Assembly (NCBI RefSeq): GCF_020085105.1
Contig: NC_058062.1
Location: 720,001 to 784,000 of the forward strand
Direction: 5' to 3'
Source of the DNA: Siniperca chuatsi
Taxonomy: Eukaryota; Chordata; Actinopteri; Centrarchiformes; Sinipercidae
Length of the DNA: 64,000 nucleotides
Part shown: positions 20,978-30,861 of the stretch, piece by piece
How positions within the stretch are numbered: position 1 is the first letter of the stretch
How the letters are laid out: each line of letters begins with the position of its first letter
Notes under the pieces: model-generated
The model's database searches: none
What the model was told of the DNA's origin: nothing
Seen by the model: the letters and a program-made list of their open reading frames with translations, nothing else
Made by a program: the position numbers and the translations under genes

Positions 20978-23900
20978 CTGTTTGATTCCTGCAGAGCAAC
21001 ACCATTCCGACCAGGACCAGGACCAGGACCAGAGAACCCGCAACTGCTGCAACTATTAGGAAGCGAGAGGAGAGAGGAGGAGGAGGAGGAGCAGGAGGAG
21101 GAGGACCTAGAGGAGAAATCAGTAGAACCTGGTTCATTGCAGTGATCAGTTTATCGGGTCAGCAGGTTAGTTCATATCTTTAAACACAACTGTCAATCAT
21201 ATAAACAGGAAGTGATGTCAGTGTCCTGACCTCTGACCCTCAGCCAGCTCCGAGGAGATTCAACAGTCAGATCAGTATGACACTAGTAGAGACCTTGGTC
21301 TGATGGACTAAGTTAGTCCATCAGACCAGAGTCATAGACAGACATGAACACAGGATGCAACAACTTGCCTTTTGAATCAGTTACAGTGATGGTGATCTGG
21401 TGGCTCCTCTGTCCAGAACTGGTTTCACACCAGTAAACGCCGGTGTCTGATTGGGAGAGATTGGAGACGATGCAGGAGGAACCACCAAAGTCTTCATTGT
21501 GTCCTCCTGCTGTCCTCTTCACCGTCCATCCGTCAGCAGTCTGTCCAGCTTCAACACAACTCAGAGAGACCGACTCTTTGATAAAGAACTGAGGACGGTT
21601 TGGACTGAGCCTCAGAGAGACTGGAGGACAGACAGACAGGTGATCAGACAGACAGGTGATCAGACAGACAGGTGATCAGACAGACCTTATTATTTAGTGT
21701 CAGTGATTGTTTTCACTTCCATCAGCTCACCTGCAGAAACAGTCAGTCCAGACAGCAGCAGCACGGACACACCTGCAACAGGAAGTCAGAGGCCACTGAG
21801 GGTCAGAGGTCACTAAAGTAGCCAATGAAATGAGCTATAAAAAGTTTAATTTATTCCATCAACTGTTTGGAAATGAAGAATAAAAATGTTTGGTGTTTTT
21901 CATCAATGTGAAAGGTAAAAGGTCGATCTTTACATTTCTTTTGAAACTCCATTTTAATTATTTAACTGTTATTAATTGATGTATTATAGTTATATTTTCA
22001 ACTCGTCTGATGAACTTTTACTGCCTTTTGTCTGTTTCCATACATATTTGGATATAAGACATATCAAATATATCAAGCTACTTCAGAATCAGCTTTATTG
22101 CCAAGTAGGTTTTCACATACAAGGAGTTTGTCTTGGTATTTGGTGCATAACAATAAACATAGTAAGAGAAAATAGAAAACTAAAAAGCAAATACTGCAAA
22201 AGTCAATAACCCTAAATATAAAACAGAAACATTTACAATCCGAAATCTGAGAAAAAATATGAACAGTGTTTGTTTTTAAACTAAAGAGCTGTACAGCAGG
22301 AATGTGGAAAATATTGACCAGGGAATGTTCACAGTATGAAGAATATAAAATATGTGCAGAGGTGATAATCCAAGAGATGTGCATTAAGCAGAAGGACTCC
22401 ACAGTGCGGACTCTTTCCCACCCAATGAGGGTGGTGTCGTCCATAAAACTAGAGGAGCTTGAAAGACTGATGACTGGAGGTGCAGCTGTTGGTGTACAGG
22501 GAGAAGAGCAGAGGGGAAAGGAGGCAGCCTTGAGGGGAACCGGTGCTGATGGTCCGGGAGTCTGAGACATGTTTCCCCAGCTTCACGTGCGGCCTCCTGT
22601 CGGACAGGAAGTCTGTGATCCACCTGCAGGTGAGAGCTTGTCCTGTAGCAGATCCGGGATGATGGTGTTGAAGGCGGAGCTAAAGTCCACAAACAGGATC
22701 CTGGTTCCTGAGGAGTCTACGTGCTAGAGGATGAAGTGGAGGGCTATGTTTACTGCATGGTCTACAGACCTGTTGGCTCTGTAGGTAAACTGCAGGGGGT
22801 CCAGGAGAGGGTCTGTGATGGCTTTGAGGTGGGACAGCACAAGGCGCTCAAAAGATTATTATTATCCGGCTGCCCGAATACGTCCCTTAAGACTCTCCAG
22901 TTGATCCTGAATGCTGCGGCACGTGTACTGACAAGAACTAGGAAAAGAGATCATATCTCTCCAATATTAGCTTCTCTGCACTGGCTCCCTGTAAAATCCA
23001 GAATAGAGTTTAAAATCCTTCTCCACACCTACAAAGCTCTTAATGGTCAGGCACCATCATATCTTAAAGAGCTCATAATACCTTATTACCCGACTAGAAC
23101 ACTGCGCTCCCAGGATGCAGGGTTACTTGTGGTTCCTAGAGTCTCCAAAAGTAGACCGGGAGCCAGAGCCTTCAGGTATCAAGCTCCTCTCCTGTGGAAT
23201 CAGATCCCAGTTTGGGTTCGGGAGGCAGACACCATGTCCACATTTATGAGCAGGCAAGACTTTCCTCTTTGATAAAGCTTATAGTTAGGGCTGGCTTGGG
23301 TGAGTCCTGAACCATCCCTTAGTTATGCTGCTATAGGCCTAGACTTCTGGGAGACTTCCCATGATGCACCTCTTTCCTCTCTCCTCCTCTCCCTCTCCAT
23401 CTGGATGCATTTTTATCCCATTACTGCATGTTACTAACTCGACATCTTCTCTCTCCCATAGTTCTGTGCTTTCTCGTCTCTCTCCTCTCTCCTTCTGTCG
23501 CTTTCAGCAGGTATTTCTGCCTCCGGAGCTGCAGAGTCTGGATCTGTGGTTGTGGGCCACCTGCTGCCCCCATGTTGCTGCTTGACAACTGTTCCAGAAC
23601 AACTAGATCACATGACTTTAAAATGTTTTCACACCAGATGAAGAGCACCAGCGATCAAAATATGAAATCAAATCCTGTGCAAATTCCACGTGTTTGTTTA
23701 CCTTTTGCCAGCCCCTGAAATGTTGGCAATATGCTTCAGGAACTAACTCATATGCCTTCAAGAAAGCAGATTTTACCGTATTGTAATCTTTATCTAATCT
23801 TTATGTAATCTCAGAAGATGTGCTTGTGCTTTACCTGTAAAGACACACTGTAACGTTAAAGTTCACTCCTCATCAGGCCGGCCTCTTGCATCAGCAAAAC

Positions 23901-25940
23901 GCTCAAACAAGCAAAAGTTTCTACATTATTTTCATTAAACTTTGGCAACAACTTCAAGTTACCTGCAACATCAAAACGTGAACCAGTGGTTTCCTCATTG
24001 ACTGCAGATATTTTACCTTCCTTAATCAATGCGTTTTTCCAAATCCAGTGTCAGTTGTCCCTTTTTAATTTTTTCCAAACTCCTTTTCATGTTCTAACTT
24101 CAAAAGCAGCAGTTCTTTCTGCTGTTCAAGTGTTAAGCCAGCCATAGAAGTACTTATCCCACTCTTACCTCCCCCATCCATCAGTACACCACATTCTTCC
24201 AAGGTAGCCTTTACGATACTTTTCAGGTTTTCCTTTGTACGTTTGGGCTCAACTTCAACAAAGTAATGCTGAACAATCTTCATCAGCTGTTCGGTACATT
24301 GCTCCAGCACCTCATCAGAGAGAGACTGAATGAAATCTTCCACAATGTTAGCCATAACCACGAACCAAATCTAGCAATCAAATGCAAATTGATTGCCAAA
24401 TCTAGCTATGCAACAAGTGGCCAAAAGAACTGGATTCTCCCCATCCTAAACTAACTAGTAAGATTAACTAGCTACCTAGACTACTTGGGGCGGGTATTTA
24501 TTCACTGTAACCCAGTGGCACTGGAGGGCAACTGCATACAAACAGGGACCCCCCAAGAAACCCTGGATGTGATCCCGAACCAATTGCTCTGACCACTTTC
24601 TCCGTCACAGTAAAAAAACTCCCGCAACAGACCCTCTAGTAGAGCCTGCTGCTACGCCTCACAGAGGAGCTCTATGCTGTGCCAGAGTGGCAAGGAAAAA
24701 CTTCCTTTAAGAGGCAGAAACCTCGAGCAGAACCAGACTCAATGGTGGGCGGCCATCCGCCGCTGCCGTGTTAGGTTTTGGGGTACGGTTGGGGGGCTAG
24801 TTAGCTAGTTACCTTAGCCGTCTGTCACTCTGAGTGAGTATTTGGTCGTTTATCTAGCTAACGTTAGCCAACAATGCTAGGTTATCTAGCTATCAAGTTA
24901 TCAGATTGGTAACATTACTATCTCTTTTTGCAAACCTTGCATCTTGCACGTTGTGTCGGTCATTAGAGAGCCATGAAATATTAAATTACACTTGACCAGC
25001 ATTATTAAAACATATCAAACATCCTTTCAGTTAGCTGGCATACATGGAGAGAGACTGAACACGGGGAGAAAACTAAGAAAAGTATGTGAAAGTAAACAAA
25101 ACGTTGTGACACATCGACGCATATTAGAGCTACGTTGCGTCAACAGATACAGAAAATACATTTGCCGTTATGTTACATTACGTAGAAGATTATCCACGGA
25201 AGTTTTCTGTAACAATTATTTTCATTACACACAACACAATTCCATGACTTTTGCCAAAACTTTGAAGGATTTGACTTTTCCAGGCCTGGAAAACTAGATT
25301 TTGAAATTCCATGACTTTTCAACAACTGTGGGAACCCTAGTATTATTTTTTTTATTATATTATTTTACTATATTATTGTATATATATTATAATCTATTCC
25401 TATATTTTAACTTCTGCACTATTGTATGTCTTATGTCTTAGATTCTCTGCGATTTTCCTTCTATACTTATTGTTTGAGCGTTGAGGAGCCTGAGAATTCA
25501 GAATTTCATTGCCAACGACTGCGTCACTGTAATTGTTGTGCATATGACAATAAAAGATTTGAACTTGAACATTTAGAGCCTGATGAGACGAGGCAGAACG
25601 TACTGAATGTCCTTGATTTCACCTTAACGTCATTAATTATCTGTCTTCATCTTCTGCTTTTCCTTTCTGTGCATGTTGTTTTTATTTTTGTATATATGAA
25701 TTATATATTTTTAACATCTGGCCAGGGACGACAGAAATGAACATTAAACTCATTTGCAGTTTGCATACAATAGTAAAACTTTCTAATCTCTCATTTTGTA
25801 GTTCAAAAGTTAAACGAAGACAAACATGTTTCACAGTTAAACCTCAGATGTGTCAAAGTCATGTGGGATGAATGAGTGAATGAATGTAGAAGCTCTGTGT
25901 TGGACTCACCGAGCAGCAGAGACACAGGTGAAGCCTTCAT
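20978..25940 (-). CDS. Ig-superfamily membrane receptor (FcR-like/CD300-like), partial model
   Basis: Exons on the minus strand: 25910-25940 (ATG; MKASPVSLLL), 21731-21772 (VSVLLLSGLTVSA, end of the signal peptide), 21369-21620 (one Ig domain) and 20978-21106 (Pro-rich stalk plus membrane segment). All junctions are phase 1. The Ig exon shows SVSLSC, the conserved Trp in DGWTVKR and DTGVYWCE, so the disulphide cysteines are present. The membrane exon reads FLIVAAVAGSLVLVLVLVGM then CRNQTG. The cytoplasmic tail was not found with confidence; a possible small exon lies near 20710-20750. The Ig exon ends in a GC donor (AAAG|GCAAGT). Probably an immune receptor of the teleost FcR-like type; ligand unknown. 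Intron 1 is packed with transposon fragments. Confidence 0.65.
22083..22860 (-). mobile_element. LINE reverse-transcriptase fragment (Rex1/CR1-like)
   Basis: Minus frames contain TRILFVDFSSAFNTIIPDLL, PQGCLLSPLLF-like sequence split by frameshifts, and FMDDTTLIGW (the F-x-DD catalytic box). The low-coordinate end has the tail 'agaatcagctttattgccaa'. 5'-truncated and frameshifted. Confidence 0.7.
22858..23590 (+). mobile_element. L2-type LINE 3' end
   Basis: The plus frame reads LQLILNAAARVLTRTRKRDH, LHWLPVKSRIEFKILLHTYK and ALNGQAPSYLKEL, then PLLWNQIPVWVREADTMSTF, the C-terminus of L2-group ORF2. The 3' UTR follows to about 23590 and carries one copy of the 49-bp unit that is tandemly repeated in the copies at 27.1 and 29.5 kb. 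Confidence 0.8.
23640..24361 (-). pseudogene. LTR-retrotransposon gag fragment
   Basis: The minus frame starts MVMANIVEDFIQSLSDEVLE and, with frameshifts, continues through LKLLPKFNENNVETF, TLQCVFTGKAQAHLL, VKSAFLKAYELVPEAY and CQHFRGWQKVNKHVEFAQ. From memory, this resembles the SCAN-like gag of fish Ty3-type elements. No pol or LTR is recognised beside it, so it is a fragment inside intron 1 of the Ig receptor gene. Confidence 0.65.
24630..24790. repeat. Dispersed retroelement 3' UTR-like repeat
   Basis: Contains 'gtggcaaggaaaaacttcct' and 'gaggcagaaacctcgagcag', phrases I recognise as common in fish retroelement tails. Confidence 0.4.
25200..25575. repeat. Two adjoining repeats: 'tccatgacttt' repeat and a LINE 3' tail
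   Basis: 25230-25338 carries paired 'attccatgacttt' motifs and 'ttccaggcctggaaa', a DNA-repeat signature seen widely in teleosts. 25340-25575 is AT-rich and ends 'gcatatgacaataaaagatt', typical of a LINE 3' terminus with a short tail. Confidence 0.45.
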
Positions 25941-25949
25941 GTTGTCTGG

Positions 25950-26740
25950 ATGCAGACTGTCAGTCACTCTCAACAGCAGGGCGATGCCTTCAGCTTCACT
26001 ACTTCCTTTTTAACACAGTCAGCGCGTCATTGGCTGCGCTCCAGGTCACCCTGCTGCTCATGATTGTTGCTTCACAGCGAGGGCGGGGCTACCTGCTTTA
26101 ATGGAATGCAGTGTCACGTATGTAAGACGAAAATCCTCCTCTGCAGGTTCCTGTTACCACATCGTCTGCTGTAATGTGCTGTAGAGCTTTGATTCTCTGC
26201 CCGACTGGACCCGACCCGCCGGGTTCAGGCCCAAAACTAATGTTGTGGGTCGGGCTCGGACAGAAATGTAATGTTCCACTGAAGTGTGTGATTGTTGACT
26301 TACAACGCAGTCCCGCCTGAGTCTTTCTGGTTCCAGACCAAATCAGGCGCTGTGGCGAAAATACCAGTCTAGTGCGTTTAGGCTGAGGCGGTGGGGGCCA
26401 CAGGGGATGCCGGAAAAGACTTTTTGGGCTTGATCAAAGATCTAATGTGTTGCTCTCCACTGAATCAGGTAGCCCCGCCCTCAATGCTACGAACCAATCA
26501 CCACAGCAGAAAGGGTCACATGTCAGGTGACTGTTTGATTCCACTCAAGTCAGCTGTCTACATCACAAAGGGACAGTGTTCTGATTGGCTCATCGCTGAA
26601 ACTCTCCATCTTTGCATTCAGCTCCTGATCTGAAGATCCCTACACCTGATCAGCAGTTTGACTTATGTCCACCACAAGGTCAGGTGCAGAGTGTAGCACA
26701 GGATTACATCACCAACACCTGTAGAAGGGAAGCTCTGGGA
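25950..26740. other. Upstream region of the Ig receptor gene and intergenic DNA
   Basis: Sequence 5' of the receptor ATG (25938-25940). 'cccgactggacccgacccgc' and 'gggttcaggcccaaaactaa' near 26200-26240 look like a dispersed repeat. No gene is recognised. Confidence 0.3.
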
Positions 26741-26747
26741 CATTTGA

Positions 26748-27665
26748 ATCAGAATCAGAAATACTTTATTGATCCCTGAGGGGAAACTCTTTGTTACAGC
26801 TGGTCACTGTCACGTCAGTCACACAGGAAGAGAAGCACTAAGCAAAAAATATAATACAGGTCAGATAAATTAAGTACCAAGTGGGTATAAGTATAAAATT
26901 AAAATAAGGGTGAAGTACAAAGTGGATTTACCGGTTGATGATAATAATACGGTATAAGGTAACAGTGCTGGGGGGGGGGCACAATGCAAAGACCACGTAG
27001 AATTTTTTTTTTATAGTAGAATAGTAATTATAGCGTTAATATTAATAAATTACTAATAATAGGAATGACAGCTATAGGACTAATAATGTCAGTATCAGTA
27101 ACAGAGCCAATAACAACAACTGTAGCAGCAGTTGTCGAGCAGGAACACGGGGGCAGCAGGTGGCCCACAACCACAGATCCAGACTCTGCAGGAACACGGG
27201 GGCAGCAGGTGGCCCACAACCACAGATCCAGACTCTGCAGGAACACGGGGGCAGCAGGTGGCCCACAACCACAGATCCAGACTCTGCAGCTCCGGAGGCA
27301 GAAATACCTGCTGAAAGCGACAGAAGGAGAGAGGAGAGAGACAAGAAAGCATAGTATAATGAGACGGAGGAAATTGCACAGCAGTAATAGAAGTATGAAT
27401 AAATATCAATATCAATAAATAGGGAATTTTAAACTGAAAACAGAGAATATTGCACAATTATTATTAAGTATTGCAGAGATGTTAATGATCAATGTCCAGT
27501 TTAGTGACTTCGGGTCATACAGACTGACACTTAGAGGGAGGAGTTAAAGAGTCTGATGGCCACAGGCGGGAATGACTTCCTGTGGCGCTCTGTGGTGCAT
27601 TGTGGGGGGATGAGTCTTCCGCTGAAGGTGCTCCTTTGTTTGACCAGAAAGACAAAGCAACAAAC
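26748..27665 (-). mobile_element. Rex-like LINE 3' end split by an L2 fragment
   Basis: 26750-27000 ('actttattgatccctgaggg' onward) and 27425-27665 (up to 'gctcctttgtttgaccag') match, in order, the continuous copy at 42960-43500. The 27010-27420 interval is instead L2 3' UTR with the 49-bp VNTR. This indicates nested insertion. Confidence 0.65.
27143..27290. repeat. 49-bp VNTR, 3 units
   Basis: Three units of 'caggaacacgggggcagcag' plus 'gtggcccacaaccacagatc' plus 'cagactctg'. It lies in the 3' UTR part of an L2 LINE inserted in minus orientation; 1 unit at 23.5 kb, 7 units at 29.5 kb. Confidence 0.9.
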
Positions 27666-27999
27666 CCGTGGATGATGTATTTCAGTTTAACACAGAAGGC
27701 AGCACTGACACTCCTCCCTCCTTCAGAGAACCAGACAGGTACAAGGAGCCGTCACACGCCCCTCCCAGATTACACGACGGACAGCTGTGATCTCATTTGT
27801 TACGCACTAAAAGGTTGTCTGATATATGCTCGGCCTATTTATATTAATGTTTTTACAGGAGGAGCAATTCAATGACATTTAAAGTAATAATAAATATAAT
27901 AATATTATAAAGAGTTCTGTCTAGACCTGCTCTATAGGAAAAGTGCAATGAGATAACTTATAACGCTATATAAATAAAACTGCATTGAATTAAAGATAA

Positions 28000-29390
28000 T
28001 GAAAAAGAAATGGGGGACTTTAGAGTGACGCTGCAGTGATGAACAGTGCGAAATGAATTTCTCTGAGCTCACTTCTGCTTGTCATATCTTCACTGCACAT
28101 CTGCATCTGGTTTTAATCACACGTCACCATCAGGACACTGAACTAGTACAATAACACCGAGCTTAACAATGCAACACAATAACAGTAATGTAAGTGAGAC
28201 CACACAACGCTTGTCGTATGTTTTCTATCTATTATAATGTTGCAGCTCTTTCTTACAAAAACTAAAATAAATGAGAAGCTACTTACCGACTGGACCGTCC
28301 CAGAAGTCACTTTTGGTTCTAGCTAGAGCCGAACTACATACAAAGTAGGAGTTCTTGGTGGAGCTTCTGCGGGCAGCCGCATGAATTTGGGCTCCAAGAT
28401 TTTATACTTTTATTGCTCTATTTATTGATCTTAACAGTCTAGCTAAGAAATACATAGACAAATCGAATTTTTGAAAGACAACATGGGAAATCCGAGTGCC
28501 AAGACGGATAAAATCCACGTTTAGAGATTTTGGATGGATTTTAGGAAACGCAGACTTCTCCTTCATAGTGGATGTGGATGATGACTACTGCTAGAAATCT
28601 GTTGATACTGGCACAACTTGGATAAATCACCAATACACACTTCTTAAGGAGCCTGAGGAAATTCGTTACGCCCCTGGCCTTGGAAGTTCAGTCAGTTATG
28701 AAAAGAAATGGGGGGACTTGAGAGTGACGCTGCAGTGATGTACATGTGTACTCCAGGACACCGTGACATCACTGTTAGGTGTGGTCAGACGAGGACACTG
28801 CCTAGCCACTAAATTAAAGAAACAATATATTTTGTAATGAATCAACTGAAAATATTAGAAAGGCCATTAAAACAGGTCAATAAATATGACATGAAACTTT
28901 AAAAGTGAACCACTGCGAACCTGACTGAGTCTACAGTCATGCTAGCAGCTCTGTGAGGCTGCACTGAGACACAGTGGTGCTTTGAGCTAAATGCTAGCAT
29001 GCTAACATGCTGATGTATAGCAGGTATAATGTTTGTGAATCCAGATCCTGACCATCTCCCTTTATTATTGAATCACTGTCTCTTCTCTCATACAGCCACA
29101 TCAGGCGTTCTGATGCTGAGCTGAGGTTATTGATGCTAGAAACAGTCATATCAGTTGTATTAGTGACAGTAGCAGCTCCACTTTGACTGCAGTTATTGAT
29201 AATATGATCTGACTTGAAACTAAAACCATGAGAACGTGTTTGAACAGCGGAAACCACAGCGTGGGGAGTGTGAAATGAGCTCACTTCTGCTTTTTATATC
29301 TTCACTGCTCATCTGCATCTGGTTTTAACCACACGTCACCATCAGCACACTGAACTAGTACAATAACACTGAGCTTAATAATTCAATTTA
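28000..29390. repeat. Dispersed direct duplication around 28.0 and 29.3 kb
   Basis: The segment 28070-28180 ('gagctcacttctgctt' to 'taacaccgagcttaa') recurs at 29275-29385. 'gacttgagagtgacgctgca' near 28719 matches 'gactttagagtgacgctgca' near 28017. Between the copies I recognise no gene. Confidence 0.6.
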
Positions 29391-29399
29391 ATCTTATTT

Positions 29400-30150
29400 A
29401 TATCGCGCCAAGGGGGTGGGGGGTTGAAAATAATGTAATGTTAGTGGTAATATCAATATAATATTAATTATATATATATATATAAAATCAGTAATAACAA
29501 CAACTGTAGTAGCAGTTGTTGAGCAGAAACACGGGGGCAGCAGGTGGCCCACAACCACAGATCCAGACTCTGCAGGAACACGGGGGGCAGCAGGTGGCCC
29601 ACAACCACAGATCCAGACTCTGCAGGAACACGGGGGCAGCAGGTGGCTCACAACCACAGATCCAGACTCTGCAGGAACACGGGGGGCAGCAGGTGGCCCA
29701 CAACCACAGATCCAGACTCTGCAGGAACATGGGGGGCAGCAGGTGGCCCACAACCACAGATCCAGACTCTGCAGGAACACGGGGGCAGCAGGTGGCCCAC
29801 AACCACAGATCCAGACTCTGCAGGAACACGGGGGCAGCAGGTGGCCCACAACCACAGATCCAGACTCTGCAGCTCCGGAGGCAGAAATACCTGCTGAAAG
29901 CGACAGAAGGAGAGAGGAGAGAGATGAGAAAGCACAGAACTACGGGAGAGAGAAGATGTCGAGTTAGTAACATGCAGTAATGGGATAAACATGCATCCAG
30001 ATGGAGAGGGAGAGAAGGAGAGAGGAGAGAGGTGCATCATGGGAAGTCTCCCGGCAGTCTAGGCCTATAGCAGCATAACTAAGGGATGGTTCAGGACTCA
30101 CCCAAGCCAGCCCTAACTATAAGCTTTATCAAAGAGGAAAGTCTTAAGCC
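29400..30150 (-). mobile_element. L2-type LINE 3' end carrying a seven-unit VNTR
   Basis: Inverse of the 23260-23590 copy: 'agctttatcaaagaggaaag' near 30122 matches the inverse of the region after the L2 ORF stop at 23271. The VNTR occupies 29525-29870. ORF2 sequence itself is absent, so this copy is strongly 5'-truncated. Confidence 0.75.
29525..29870. repeat. 49-bp VNTR, 7 units
   Basis: Seven units of the same sequence as at 27143-27290, with G-run length variants (ggggg/gggggg) and one C-to-T change per few units. Confidence 0.92.
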
Positions 30151-30164
30151 TACTCTTTAATGTG

Positions 30165-30470
30165 GAGATGTTGTGGAGGAGAAGGAGGAGGAGGAGGAGC
30201 AGCAGGAGGAGAAGGAGGAGAAGGAGGAGGAGCAGGAGGAGAAGGAGAAGGAGGAGCAGCAGCAGGAGAAGGAGCAGCAGCAGCAGGAGGAGGAGGAGCA
30301 GGAGGAGAAGGAGGAGGAGCAGCAGGAGGAGGAGGAGCAGGAGGAGGAGCAGGAGGAGAAGGAGGAGGAGCAGCAGGAGGAGGAGGAGCAGGAGGAGGAG
30401 CAGCAGGAGGAGAAGGAGCAGGAGGAGGAGGAGCAGCAGTAGGAGGAGGAGGAGGAGCAGGAGAAATCAG
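30165..30470. repeat. (GGA)n(GCA)n polypurine repeat
   Basis: Trinucleotide-phased GGAGGAGAA/GGAGCAGCA array. Its right flank (30455-30545) copies the receptor-gene sequence at 21108-21200, including 'aaatcagtagaacc' and 'catatctttaaacacaactg', so it is an expanded duplicate of the Pro-rich stalk region. The minus frame encodes P/A/S-rich low-complexity sequence, not a recognisable gene. Confidence 0.8.
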
Positions 30471-30739
30471 TAGAACCCGGTTCATTGCAGTGATCAGTTT
30501 GTCGGGTCAGCAGGTTAGTTCATATCTTTAAACACAACTGTCAGTCTGCCATCACAGGAAGTGCAGGAATCTCCAGAATAACATTTTCACCTGAAGAAGA
30601 CCCCCCCCCCCCCCCACACACACACAGTGAGTTAATCAGACCAGAGTCTTATAGGCAGGCACATTTACAACATGTTGTTCTGTGTGGCCTCCTTTGACTC
30701 CGCTGCAGTGAACAGTTCGCCGTTCAGTCCAGCAGGCGG

Positions 30740-30861
30740 CGGTAGCGTTTAACAACGCAAACACAGCAGCCGCCATTTTGCTCGCAGCGGAAGGAGGAAG
30801 AGCAGAGGGAAAACATTAAACTCTTCAAGTAAAAATCCTTCAAAAATATATAATTTCTGTA
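30740..30861 (+). promoter_or_regulatory. med15 promoter/5' UTR with YY1-type site
   Basis: GCCGCCATTTTG at 30769-30780 matches the YY1 consensus (inverse of AAAATGGCGGC), typically placed just downstream of transcription starts in TATA-less housekeeping genes. It lies about 90 bp before the med15 ATG at 30862. Confidence 0.6.

Noticed and set aside
28265-28330. Possible minus-strand exon ending in a GTAAGT donor near 28285
   Set aside because: Only a donor-like signal with no conserved protein upstream; insufficient support.
29400-30040. Repeat proteins with RVWICGCGPPAAP units
   Set aside because: Translation of the 49-bp VNTR in an L2 3' UTR.
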